In this document: positions 22,001 through 34,000 of the stretch, piece by piece
Layout: every line of letters begins with the position of its first letter
How positions within the stretch are numbered: the first letter of the stretch is position 1
Assembly: GCF_037126465.1 (NCBI RefSeq)
Contig: NC_088201.1
Coordinates: 71,632,879-71,696,878 of the forward strand
DNA: 64,000 nt
Direction: 5' to 3'
From: Ornithodoros turicata
Lineage: Eukaryota; Arthropoda; Arachnida; Ixodida; Argasidae
Program-made: the position numbers and the translations under genes
Notes under the pieces: model-generated
The model's input: the letters and a program-made list of their open reading frames with translations, nothing else
Databases searched by the model: none
What the model was told of the DNA's origin: nothing

Positions 22001-25000
22001 GCAGAAAGGAAGCCGAAACAGACGGATTCCCTTCTCTATACGATTCCTGCAGCGGTCAACTGAACACATAGGCATCGCACAAGAGTTGTAGAGTCTTCCG
22101 CTTTTCAGTCAAAGACAAAATGCAGCGAGGACGGCAAAAACAAACGCATGCAGCACGCCTGCTGTCCGCACCGAGTCTGCTGGACCCAACAACAACAAAT
22201 AAGTTAATGACCCAATATGCGGCAGGAAGCCGGGGAATTCCCGAAAGAGAGACCACGTGTATGACCTTGGCCAATCCTTGGCCGCGGACGGCGGCAACCG
22301 CCGCGGAAAGAGAATTCGATACTCTGTCTCCTATTTAGTGACTCCATGCAGTGCATTCTAGCCACAAGAGCAGTTACGTTCCATCATGATCTATTGTTCG
22401 AAATGATGTCAGGCGTGGACGGCACCGTTGTTGCTTTTCATTTCAGCTGCGATGGGCTGTAGTAACATTTGGCGGTGATGACTGCGAGTATCATATTCAG
22501 TTTGATGATGATAATGATGATGATGATGGTGGGGGGGGGAAGAGGTACTTCTCATTTCTCCGTTGTGAGCCACGCAAGAGACGCAAAAGAGAGATTAACA
22601 CTTCCGATCTGTCAGGGAAAATCGAGGGGAGAAGAAAATTCCAGATGCGACCGAGCGACAGCAGCAATGCGCCTGCGCAGTATCTATGGCTGGGCCGTCC
22701 GCCAGCTGGTGGTCGTCGCAGGGCACTGTATATCACATGGAACAAAAGACCCCGACTGCATGCGTCCCACGGACAGACATCCAGTTTCTCGCACTTAACC
22801 TGATTCTCTCCAGGCCCAGCTCCAGACGTTCCAATCACATTCCCCAGATTCTGTCGTATTGTAATTTTCCCTCATTCATCCATTCGCTGTCTCTTCCCAC
22901 ATGTTAATTGCTCGAAGGTTTCACTTCTGTGTATTTTAGTTTTTCTAGTTTTGTGTGCCTTCTTTTTTTCTTCTTTTTGTCCTCCATTCTGTTCCATGTT
23001 GTACATACGTTGTCTGAAGAAGTGCAGACTGCATTAAAGCCTGTGTCACATAATGTTGCTCGATATGTCTCATTCACAGGAATTTTTGCATTTTTTTTAT
23101 ACCAGCGCCAAATTTAAGGACCTATATGACTAATTTCGCGATCTTATTCGGGAGGTTAGGCGGTCTAGACGGTCTAGATGAAAATCTTGCGTGATGAACT
23201 AGCACTGGGAACGGGACAGAGAGAAGAGACGACAGGACAGGTGCTAGGACAGGACAGGTGTCGTCTCTTCTCTCTGTCCCGTGCCCAGTGCTCGTTCATC
23301 ATGCAAAATCAACACCAACATGCCCGTTTTTTTTTTTTTACTTTGATAGACGAAAATCATTTCAAATTTTCAAAATAGCGCCATCTTCAAGGTCAGGAAT
23401 TGTGGGAAGGATCTGCGAGCTCGCCCTCCAAGCTCCGAGCCGCCTAGGAGGTGACTCAGAGCGAACATCCAAGCACAGAGCAAGCAGATCTGAGCCATTT
23501 CGCAATACGCCTTCGGGCCAGCTCCGTGAAGACATATCCGCTCTGAGTGCCTCCGAGCGAATAAACATTAACGCCCATTGTGCGACATTGTATGACGCAC
23601 GCGGCTCGCTTTTCTGGAAGCTTTTGTTTTGCTTCATTCTCGTATTTCGCTTTGTAAAATTTGTTTGTTTCTCGCACGTTCGAAACATATCAGATAACGA
23701 GTACGAACAATCTATGCACGTGAAGGTTATCCCACACTGAACGGAATATCACCACATCACATTATTATTATTTTTTTTTTACACCTATGCGCCACGCCGC
23801 CTTCCTTGTCGTTTATTTCAGTATAGCACCAAGCGCCCTCATGTCGTAGGAAAGCGCGACCCCGACCTTCCTACTGTTCATGCGCTGGAGACACCGGCGG
23901 ACGACGGCTAGGGGTACCGGCTAGAGATAAATAAGGACGGAGTGTGTTCTGGTAGCTCTGCGCAACAGTTCGTGACGTACAGTAATCGTGCTCGAAGGAA
24001 ATAGCTCAGAAACAAGCATGAAGGTACTCGATTGTTGTCCTATGCCTTTGCAAATGAAACGCTGCCGCGTTATGCCCCGCGCATGTTCCCTTCCTCAATG
24101 AATTTACTTTTCTCCTCAAAACTAGCAAACTCACAGAGCCAATACTTTGCACATATATAGCTAGATAAATAAACAAACAAATAGAATGATAACTTTGACA
24201 CAGCGACGCGTGAACTGCCCCTGCACTCGTGACAAGAAAAAGAAGTACAGGAATTAGCGCGTTTTTGGCGATGCTTCACCCTCCAGACATGAACAGATGA
24301 ATTTTCTCTATCTTCTAGAAACGCACCAATCACGGCTATTGCCAAGTCAAATAAAGCGGACACGTGGAGACAGCACGTAGTAAAATGCGGACAATAATTG
24401 GGAGTACATGAATACCCCTGTCACACGGCAAATTGAATGTCATTCCCAGCGAATGCATTTTGAACCGAATGTCTTTCGTTTGTATTCCATCCAGCTACAC
24501 GAAGAAAAAGAATGTCATTCGCAAGTGACGTCGCTGTCGATGATTAAGACACCAGTTCGAACACATGAAGCGATATACAGGTGCACTTGATGTATTTTTA
24601 TTTCTTTTTCTCGAAACTATAGCGCAGCATTGGATTATTTCACCAAATCGTTGCGTTTTGGACGACGCTCACTTTGCCAAGTAAGCTCGAGCGAAGACAA
24701 GTGAAAAGCTTATTTGGACCACATTTGGAAACATGGCGACTGGAAACGAGGGTAGTTTGCTGAAAATGAGTGGTAAGCCTCCCTTGCTTGATGTCAAAAG
24801 TTATTAATTCGTGATAAAATATCGGAGCATAACTTTTAATTGGTGTTTAATTCCTCCTAAGAATGCGTTCACACGCGCCACCAAATATGACCAACTTTGG
24901 AGTTGGCCCCAGTCGGCCGACACCACCAACCACGAACAACTCGAGTTGCTCCGAATCTGTCGCCGACTGAAACTGGGGCCCTATTCCGAGGTGCCTCGCT

Positions 25001-28000
25001 CGCGCAATCGAGTCGTTTGCAAGCGATGGCACGTGGTGTGTGATGTCATCGAACTACAGCGCCGAGAATTTGGTATTCCTGTGCTTCCAGACGAGCAGCG
25101 CGTGAACGACCCTGTCGTTTGACCGATGCGCACGCTTGTTCTGCGGGGAAAGCTCAGCAGAAGGGAACGTGAAAAAGAGCAACTTTCAACACGAACCACC
25201 AGAAGACAACTGCCGCCTGGTGCCGACCCTCATAAGCTAGCAACGTGTGTAATGCTTCTTCTTCTTCTCTTTCTTTTTTTTTTTTTGTTCGTTCTATAGA
25301 GGTTTCCCGCTCTAGCAATTTTTGCCACGGCTGACAGTGAATACATGCAGTGAAAAGCAGTCGAAGGTGCGAAAGGCAAAGGAACCACTGAACTTCCCAA
25401 TCCGTTGAGCAGCTACCACATGTAGTTCCGGACAACCGACGGTGTCGGTAGGCGAAGCGATCGAGGCGGCGGGAACGATACATGCCATTTTTGGTATTTC
25501 GGGTTACGTCTAACGATCGCGCGCTTGGGTTATTTACCACCGTTCAGCCCGTCGACGTGTTCAACGTCACTGTCACGCGCATCCCAGACGACGACGACAA
25601 AGCGATTGCACAAGCGCGTTCGCAAATATCACTTTGTGCATTGGAGATAAAAGCAAACATAGGCAATGAAAGACGACGCAAAAAAAAAAAAGAAAAAAGA
25701 AACAAGCTGTGCTTCTTCTTCTTCTTCTTTTTTTTTGTATAATTTCCTCTATCTGCTATGGATTCACCGGTACGCGCTTCACGTCCCACCTCGGAGCAGT
25801 TTCACATTGTGCTCGACTATGTGGGGGAGCACCGTAATCTCTTTTCGGATGGGCTGTCCGCTGGCTACGCATCGCAAGACAGAAATAGGGAGTGGTGCGA
25901 GCTGGCTACACGTTTGAACGCCAGCGGTGGTGCAGTGATACCCGTTGAGAGGTGGAGAAAGGTGCGTAAATTTGCATCAGATATGAAACACCAACAAAAA
26001 TCTCAAAATTCGCGCAGCAGTGACGACTGCAATATCCACGTCCTCGGCCCTTGGGACACCGCGGCCCACTCCAGGGCGGCCCTACGTCATGTAGTTGGCT
26101 CTTGTGAGGCGACAGGCCTAAAGAACTCATTATGACCCCAGCAGCACTCTCGGACATTACCAGCATCACGATCACGTTCATCATCGCCATCGCCGCTCCG
26201 ATCATTCCCGTCATCTCTCCTCGTCATCACTCATCATTGTCACCACTCATATTAGACCACCTAGCTATGGGGTAGCGTTCCATTCCTAGAGCGGAAAACC
26301 GCCCCCCTTCATGATCAAAATATATACGCTGTTGTTGTTGCAATATTGTTGTTGTTGTTGTTGTTGCAATATTCCACTGCTTGATTGAAGTTGTGTTCAA
26401 TGGGAACTTTTAGACGTGGACCGACTGGAAAAGCGCCACCAAAGCCAAGGCAGCTCGCATCTCACACCACACGCGGAGGACGGGAGGAGGTCCTCCCTCC
26501 GAAAGAATCGCTCTCTGAGCTGGACACAGGGGGGCCAGAAAGCCGCCATTTTTGTAACTACCCCCAAGCGGTCGCTTTCCGCAAAATCGCCATCTTGTCG
26601 TGTTCAACGTCACGGAACTATCGCCCAATTACATCTCGGCTTGGCTTGTTTTCTTTATTATGTTTTGTTTCTCCGTCTCAGCTGGTCCGTGTCATCTGCT
26701 TCTCCGCTTTCGACGTCCGCTTTGACTTCGCGTGTTTGGCTATTGAATTGCGTTTGCTTGCCACACATGCCACTTCTGTGACAGGCCATGGTAGTGTGTT
26801 GTTATTCCGGTTGCGCTAATCGTTCAGAGTTTGCAAGTAAAGAATCTGGCATAACGTACCACCAGTAAGTATATACCCCTGTGCTCTCGGTTTCGATTCG
26901 TCTCCTTATGTTGCCTTTGTTTGTTCTCGGCGGTACGTTTTAGCTTTCCCCGAGACGAGTCCTTACGATTGCAATGGGTGAATGCGATCGGGAGACCGGA
27001 TTGGGTGCCAACGAAGTACAGCCGAGTGTGCTCAAAACACTTCAGGAACGAGGACTTCGACAGAACGTCGCTAACACGCGTGCGCCTGCGGGAGGGTTCC
27101 GTTCCTGTCGCACATCCGTCGGTTCAAGTTCACCAGGTACGTTTCGCCATAATTATGGTCGATAATCAATTGCATATAGCCACACTATGGGCCCAGAGCT
27201 TGGGTACAAAGGGAATTAATGCAAGGGACATGTTAGCGGTCAAATTTGCCAAGTATTTGCTCGAGGTCAGGCCCTTTGACCACAAAATACGTTCACCAGT
27301 TCTTTTGTGTCTTTGGTGTTTAAAAGTCTGGTAAATACAACTCGTTCGTTGTCACGTCAGGAGGAGCATGACTTGCCAGCCAGACGGGAACCTAGCGGGC
27401 AAGAACCAATAGGCGTGTGCACGCCTGAACCCGGCACGAGCAACGTGAGCCTGCCTGAGCCTGACACACAGGAGGAGATTGAAGTGAGCATGGCGTCTGG
27501 ATCTGACACTCAAGAGCCAATGGATGTGGGCCTGCTCGAACCAAAGACACCAGAGCGAATCCATGTGAGCACATATTTGAAAGCCTTTCAAATGTGATGC
27601 CGAACAATAGTATGCCGTTACAGGTAGACAGAACTACAAGCACACCTCTTGTGTCTGCTGTGGTAGGTATCATTTTTTTAGCATTTTAACCGCACAGTTT
27701 GTTTCACGAGTAAATCTATGGGTTTGTGCTGCCTTCATGTTTTTATTTGTTTTATACGATATATCAATTTCTCAGTCTTGCTTAGTGAAAGATGAACTGT
27801 ATCGCATGCTAGTCCTTGAGTTGGTTAGCAAGCTTCCTATTCATTGTCATCCCCAGTTGACCATTAGGTCTTACTCAGAATTGAGCCACTTGCTCTGTGG
27901 CAGTGGTTGCCCAAACACTGGCCTCCCTTTCTCTTCTCCAAGTGTGTCATGGTTCGGTTTTTCAGGCTGTACAGAAGTTAGACCCAAGGTGTTATGCTCT

Positions 28001-31000
28001 TACTCATAATCGTGTGTAGGGAATCAACAGCTCAGGCTTCACTACTAAGCCACCTACCACAACTTCAATGTGAAGCCTCAGCAGCACAAACAAATGAACC
28101 ACAGATGCATTGTGCCTGTCATGCACTTACACATTCAGTGCCTGGCTTGCATGTCACATGTATATAGTGTGCGACATTAAAAACTGATCAGAGCTCTTCA
28201 TGAAGAGAGCAATAATCCTAAACCAGAGAGTATCTATGTTGCACATGAGTTACAACCAGGTGCTACTTTTGATGTGACACCTGTTTGTAACCCAAGTACC
28301 ACAAAGGTAGCCTCCGGTTTCCGTTTATCAGTCTCACTGTGATGCACTTAATGATGCACCCTGTATACCAGCACCCTGCAATATATCTATGGCATGACGA
28401 TCACACAGAAGAGCAAAAATCATGAGAACACAGTAGGATTTAGTTCGGGCAACTATATTTGAAAAGCATTTCCAACGACCATAAAACCACATAAAACCCA
28501 CTTCCTCACAGGTACCCCAAACAGATCTTGTACAGATTTAAACATGCCCTATGGATGAAAAAAACACTGTTCACTTTAATGCCCATCAATCGCATTTTCC
28601 ATTAAAATTTCGCACACTGGGTCACTGCTTCGAAGACTACTCCCGCACGGTGTAAACCGAGGTTGTCCGCTACCCCCTCATATCTTGGCTTTAACATGGT
28701 GTTCAATGGACCAATCCCAGCATGCGCCTGGCATTTGTCCATACTGGATCCCAGCCGCGAATAATCCTGGATCCGCCCATGCTTTCCACGATACAGCACC
28801 AAACTCCATCTACAAGTGCTGCAGGACTTTTGAATCTTTATTTGGAAGTTTTCGTTTTGTTCTGATTATCAAGGGGCCCTGAATGAAACAGTGTTTTAAT
28901 GATAATGGTTCTTGCGTACACTCTCCTTCCAGTCCAGCCCCACACCAGCCAAGGCTTCCAGCAGTATCAGTTCCGACACACCAGGGCGATTTGAACAGTC
29001 GCGCACGGTAAGCCTTCGGAAGTATTGACACTAGGGGCTTCTCTCATTCTCTCTCCACTGCAAATGAAATGTAGCCTTCCTCTTTGCCTCTGAGTATTGG
29101 GACTTTACACCGCGGTTGTGTACTTAATTTAATTTCTTTTCAGGGCTCTTCTGTTTGTCTGTTCACAAGCTTGACTTCGAACACTAGCAGGCCTGACCCC
29201 ATGGTAAGGATTGTGCTCTCAGTGGAAAGACTAGGATGTACATAACTAACGCACAGGGGTTATGATCGTACTGAACATCCTGTGTATTACATTTGTACTG
29301 CTATTTCCACGTCTTTCCAGGACACAACCCCCAGTGGCTCAACTCCAAGCACCAGCAGATGTGAACCTTTGGTAAGAATTATACTCGACGTGGAAAAGAA
29401 TTGCATGTTCATAACTAATACGTTAAGATTCCACTGTAGGTGCTGACTGCACCATTCAAGTATATGTTCCAGGAGCAGGCTTTCAAATACCTTATTTCAT
29501 ACAGTACAGGTGCATAAGGGAAAACCAATTAGACTTGAGCATACAGTTTAAACATATTATTGCCCCTTTCACGTCTACATTTTAGTACAGTGCAGTGCCG
29601 TTAGTTGCAGCCTGTTGTATAGTTACTGGCCCGAGGAAACATTTCTCAAATTATCTGTTGCCAGCACTTATTGGTGTTAGCAATGGGTATGAGGGTAGTC
29701 CGAGTGAACTAAGAGGGACAGTCTTTCTGACAAAACTGATCTGTCTCTGCTGCAGCGATGCTGGCAACACTTGTAGCCTAATAGTTATAGTTACAAAGCT
29801 CAGAGAGTGCTCTATATCATGGAGGGAATTCCCAGCTTGGTATGCATGCTGCTGATTATTACTAACCCCAATACTTGTCACAATGAATTGTACTGTTTGA
29901 ATCAATAAAGATGGATTTGATCAAGCGCAATGGCGTGGAGAAACTTCTGTGATCTGCATGGCTGACTTTTTGTGATCTACTGTGACCACTGCAATGTGGA
30001 TCTCTCCTCTAGTGAGTATATGCACAGTGTGTCAAAAAAGGAGCAGTGTTGTGCTACTGTGTCTCGTGATACTAGGTCCTAATTCACAAAGATATAAGGG
30101 TGCGATTGCTTCCATTCTGTGCTAGGTAAATACGTCAAGAGTGCTCATAGTAAACAGTTAAATTCGAAACATCCAAGGTCTGTTTATCTGTACGAGTGAT
30201 ACGCTGAGAGCTGGCAGCTCACTATAGGCAGGCTAACTGCCGCATCAGATGTTTTTTTTTAATTTTAGTAAACATAATGTTAGGACAGTAACTGTAGACC
30301 TTCATACTTTCTTCGAATAGCCACCATATGAGTAGGTCCTGTACCAGACAGGCAATCATGCTGTGTTGTAAAGGAACTCTGAGCAAGCAGCTCCTACATG
30401 TATCTGACCAGAAGCACAACCTGTGCATGACTGCATGGCCTTGCATGTGGCTGCCACGTACTATCTAAATTGTTCACAGCTGAGTATTAATGAGGTTATT
30501 GGTACCTGTTGTCTCAGGCGACATCCTCTGAAGACACGCCAGTAAAGGCCTTCCTCAAAAAGGAAGTCAAACGTATAGGCAACCTGCATACCCTCAGCAA
30601 AAAACGAATCAAGGCCTTGCAGCAGGCACAAAGACGCATCAAGCAGAAAGTTGCAAAGCTACAGCATGTGATATCCCATCTCACATCTCAGAACATTTTA
30701 CTTCAAGAACACGCAAGCTGCCTCGAAAACATTGCCGGTGCAAATAAGGACTTGCTGATGAGGCAGTCAGCAAAAAGTGAGGGGACAAGCTTGCCTCATA
30801 AGTACAGCCCAGAGTTACGAGCGTTTGCACTTACCTTACATTTCTATTCGCCACGTGCATATAACTATGTAAGGCAGGTCTTTGACACGTGTCTACCCCA
30901 CCCACGTACGATACGGAAGTGGTACCAGTCAGTCGAAGGTGAGCCAGGGTACTCAAAAGAAGCGCTGTTAGCCCTGCAGATGCGTGTTACGGACAACAAC

Positions 31001-34000
31001 CAGAAAGCACTGTCAACTGTATGCAGTCTTATGGTTGATGAGATGGCGATTAGGAGGCATGTCGAGTGGGATGGGAAAAGGACTTATGGCTTCGCAACCG
31101 TTGGGCTAACCTCGGAGGATTCTTGTGCTGTAGCAAAGGAGGCATTTGTCATCCTACTTGTTTCGCTACATGAGCAGTGGAAGCTGCCGATAGGATACTT
31201 CCTTGTAGATGGAATAACTGGCGAGCAAAGAAGTAACCTTGTCCTTCAAGGCTTGTCTCTTGTGCACAATGTTGGAGTGAAGGTTGTATCTGTTACCTGC
31301 GACGGTGCTGCAGCAAACTTGTCAATGTTGCATAACTTAGGATGCTCGCTGCAGTTTGAAAATCTAAGGACCAGCTTTCCCCATCCTGACACAGCCGAGC
31401 CCATAAGCGTATTTCTTGACGCTTGCCACATGCTGAAGTTAATACGAAATGCATTTTCTCACTTCAAGTCCTTCATTGATGAAGATGGCAAGGAAATATC
31501 ATGGGACTACATAGAGGCACTCCACTCACTTCAACAGAAAGAGGGGCTCCATGCCGCAAATAAACTAAGGAGAGCGCATGTTCAGTGGCAGCGGCAGCCC
31601 ATGAAAGTCAATCTTGCTGCAGAGCTTTTAAGCATGAGCATTGCAGATGCCATACATGAGTGTCGTGATCTAGGTGTATCAGGGTTTGAGGACTCGGAGG
31701 CAACTGAGAGGTTCCTGAGAGTTATCAATAATGTGTTCGATGTGTTGAACTCCGTCAATATGCACCAGAAGTCATGGAAGAGGCCGCTCTGTCCGGAAAA
31801 CATCGAAAGGGCACGCACAATGTTTCAAATAGCCACAACATACATTTGCAGTCTACGGAGGAGCAACTCTGGGCCACTTCTTGTGCAGACTAACCGGAAA
31901 ACTGGGTTTCTTGGTTTCATCACATGCTGCAAGAGTGCCATCGAGCTCTATGACTTTCTCCACTCTAAGAACCTTGTGACATACTTCCCAACACATCGCG
32001 TCAGTCAAGATCATCTGGAACTGTTCTTTGGTTTAGTACGTTCGCACGGAGGATACAACAATAATCCTACTGCAAGGCAGTTTGCAGCAGCATACAAAAG
32101 ATTGATCATTAACACCGAAGTGGAAGCCTCTCATAAAGGAAATTGTTTACCACTCGAAAATGTCTCCATACTGCACGTCAGCAGCGCTAGACAGCCCCTA
32201 TCGGAAGACATAATTAACTGGACATCAAGAGGAAGAAGCATACCTGCAGAAGAAGTGACTCTACAGGAGGATCTACGTGAGCATAACTACTTCTCAGACC
32301 CAACGGAGCCATCAACTTTTGGTGAAAGAGTGATAGTGTACATTGCAGGACGTATAGTGTGCTACCTATGCGAGTATCTGAAATGTGACATCTGCATCTC
32401 CCACCTGACAGTCCGTACACCTTCCCTCTACCATTCACTAATACAACAAAAGGATTACTTTCACAGACTTCCCTATCCATCTGATGATGTGATCACCATT
32501 TGCAGGAAATCTGAGAAGCTGCTGCGTGCAGCTCTTTTCCAGGAGGGCATATCATCGGCAACACTTCTGCAAAGGTTAATCTTACAAGTGCTGGAGTCTA
32601 TGATGGACAGGGGTGTGTTCAGCTCCATACGTAATGACCACATGCTCGAACAGACGTCACTTGAAAATCACTACTTTCATCTAATACGATCTATTGCTCA
32701 CAAATACTTAAGCATACGCATTCATCACGCTTGCAGACTACGTACAGAAGAGTTGCACAAGATTAGATGCCGGCAAATGTACACTAAGCTTACCCAGTTC
32801 AAAGGACAATAGTTGCCTTAGGAGCCAAAGTACATGCCACTGTGATTTGTTATTATATTTGCCCTAATAAGTTGTTGTTCCCAATGATAAATGTGTACTA
32901 ATTGGGCCATAATACTGTCATCTGCATTCATATTCCAATACTATACCCAGACGTTGCCCCAGTCCTGAAGCAGTGTCAGCAAAAAGGATTTCTTAGCACG
33001 ACAGGAGAGAGCAGCCCTACAGCTATAATTACAGGAGAAACGCAAGTACTGCAGCTGATAGACTGGAACAAACGCTGGCAGGCTGCTTGAGGAATGATTG
33101 TGTGTGCGCATGAAAGTGAGATTTCGGTGCCTGATGCTGAAAACTGCTACAAGCTTTGTTGCTTTCGGGGTGATTTGGAGGGAAAAATTTTCGAGCACAG
33201 TGAGAATGCAATTTATTGCTTAGAACGTTTTGTCAGTTGCAAAAATGCAGAAGTCACACTGCCTCCTTCCTTTGGTTGTATACTCAGCCCGGCTTTTGCA
33301 AGCAAAACAAAGCAGTCTGTTGAGAAATCAGCTTTACAGGCACAGTATGAGGTGACAGAAATCAGCAGACCTAGCGTGAAACAATGCGCGCAGGCTGCAT
33401 TTCAGGTACTACGGTAATTCTTCAAATGTATTATCAGTGATTGTGCCTTATAAATAATGTGAGGTGAATGGAGGAATTACAGTTTTACCCAACAAGTAAA
33501 GTGGCACAAGTAACAAGCTCTCCTACAGCATTATTTCGTTTTTCAGACATCCCACTGTCTTCTAATTGTATTACACTTGGAGACCTACTTTTCTACTACA
33601 ACGCGACAGTAATAACCAAGGCTGGATGATCTTATAAAATGAAACGGACAAAAACAAACGAACGGCGTTACAATGTTTACATCGACCCAGGTCGCGGTTC
33701 GTGGGCGCCGCCATGTTTATGGTCACGTGTGAACACGACAAGATGGCGCCTACTGGCACGCTCTCGTGTATGGGCGATTGCATTGAAGGGCCGCCCTGTG
33801 GAGCTGGAGGAGCGGCTCGCCTCTCTGATAGGGCAAGTGACGACGACCGGGATGCAGGAGACTCCAGATACGGGCACTGCCGGCCTCGGAGTCCGCATCA
33901 ACGGTCATTTATATGGCACCGCCCGAGGCCGCTTCTGCCTCAGAGATCGATGGAGGCAGGTCGACGTGTACATAGGTTCCGACCGCGTTGGCCTCGATAG

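Larger units (their letters stand above)
17200..22075 (-). pseudogene. Decayed THAP/P-element transposase gene
   Basis: Exon 1 (22075-21914) starts MPMCSVDRC and ends in VCE, the first half of a C2CH THAP zinc finger. Exon 2 starts at 21749 and ends the domain with SALPTIW (AVPTIF-like). The zinc-binding His after the second Cys is Arg (KRFES), so the finger should not fold. Acidic linker exons follow (about 20930-20780 and 20779-20630), then a coiled-coil segment ELQRKLNLAQKRR (18437-18380). Next comes a helix-turn-helix region with RGNRWSDATLK (about 18260-18030, one frameshift). The RNase H-like core includes VLLMDEMQL (about 17820) and a VSDMGPSNQA block (about 17450) followed by an in-frame TAG, then LYFLADAPHILKNIK. 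A 2.2-kb element splits it. It is dead by at least four lesions. Confidence 0.85.
16498..22353 (-). mobile_element. P-element-like DNA transposon in lipocalin intron 1
   Basis: The left end AGACACTAAATAGGGG and the right end CCTATTTAGTGACTCC are inverted repeats shared with 11136-12258. The unit contains a minus-strand THAP transposase gene. Sequence on both sides matches the minus-strand lipocalin copy continuously, where the site is empty. The comparison gives CGTTCTAG at 16490-16497 and CATTCTAG at 22354-22361 as the 8-base duplication (7 of 8), the length expected for P elements. The right end carries about 10 bases (CACTGCATGG) beyond the shared repeat. A second element (18442-20625) is nested inside. 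Confidence 0.85.
26588..33748 (+). mobile_element. Second P-element-like unit (candidate complete transposon)
   Basis: The 19-base sequence CGCCATCTTGTCGTGTTCA at 26588-26606 is repeated perfectly inverted at 33730-33748, enclosing the whole THAP transposase gene. Beyond these 19 bases the arms diverge, and I could not find an 8-base target duplication. The termini may therefore be subterminal repeats, or one end may be altered. The first half of the motif overlaps a YY1-type CAAGATGGCG box, which is an alternative reason for part of the match. Confidence 0.5.

Noticed and set aside
30222..30446. Minus-strand frame upstream of the THAP catalytic exon
   Set aside because: It lies in a transposase intron, has no motif, and includes a poly-T-derived Lys run.
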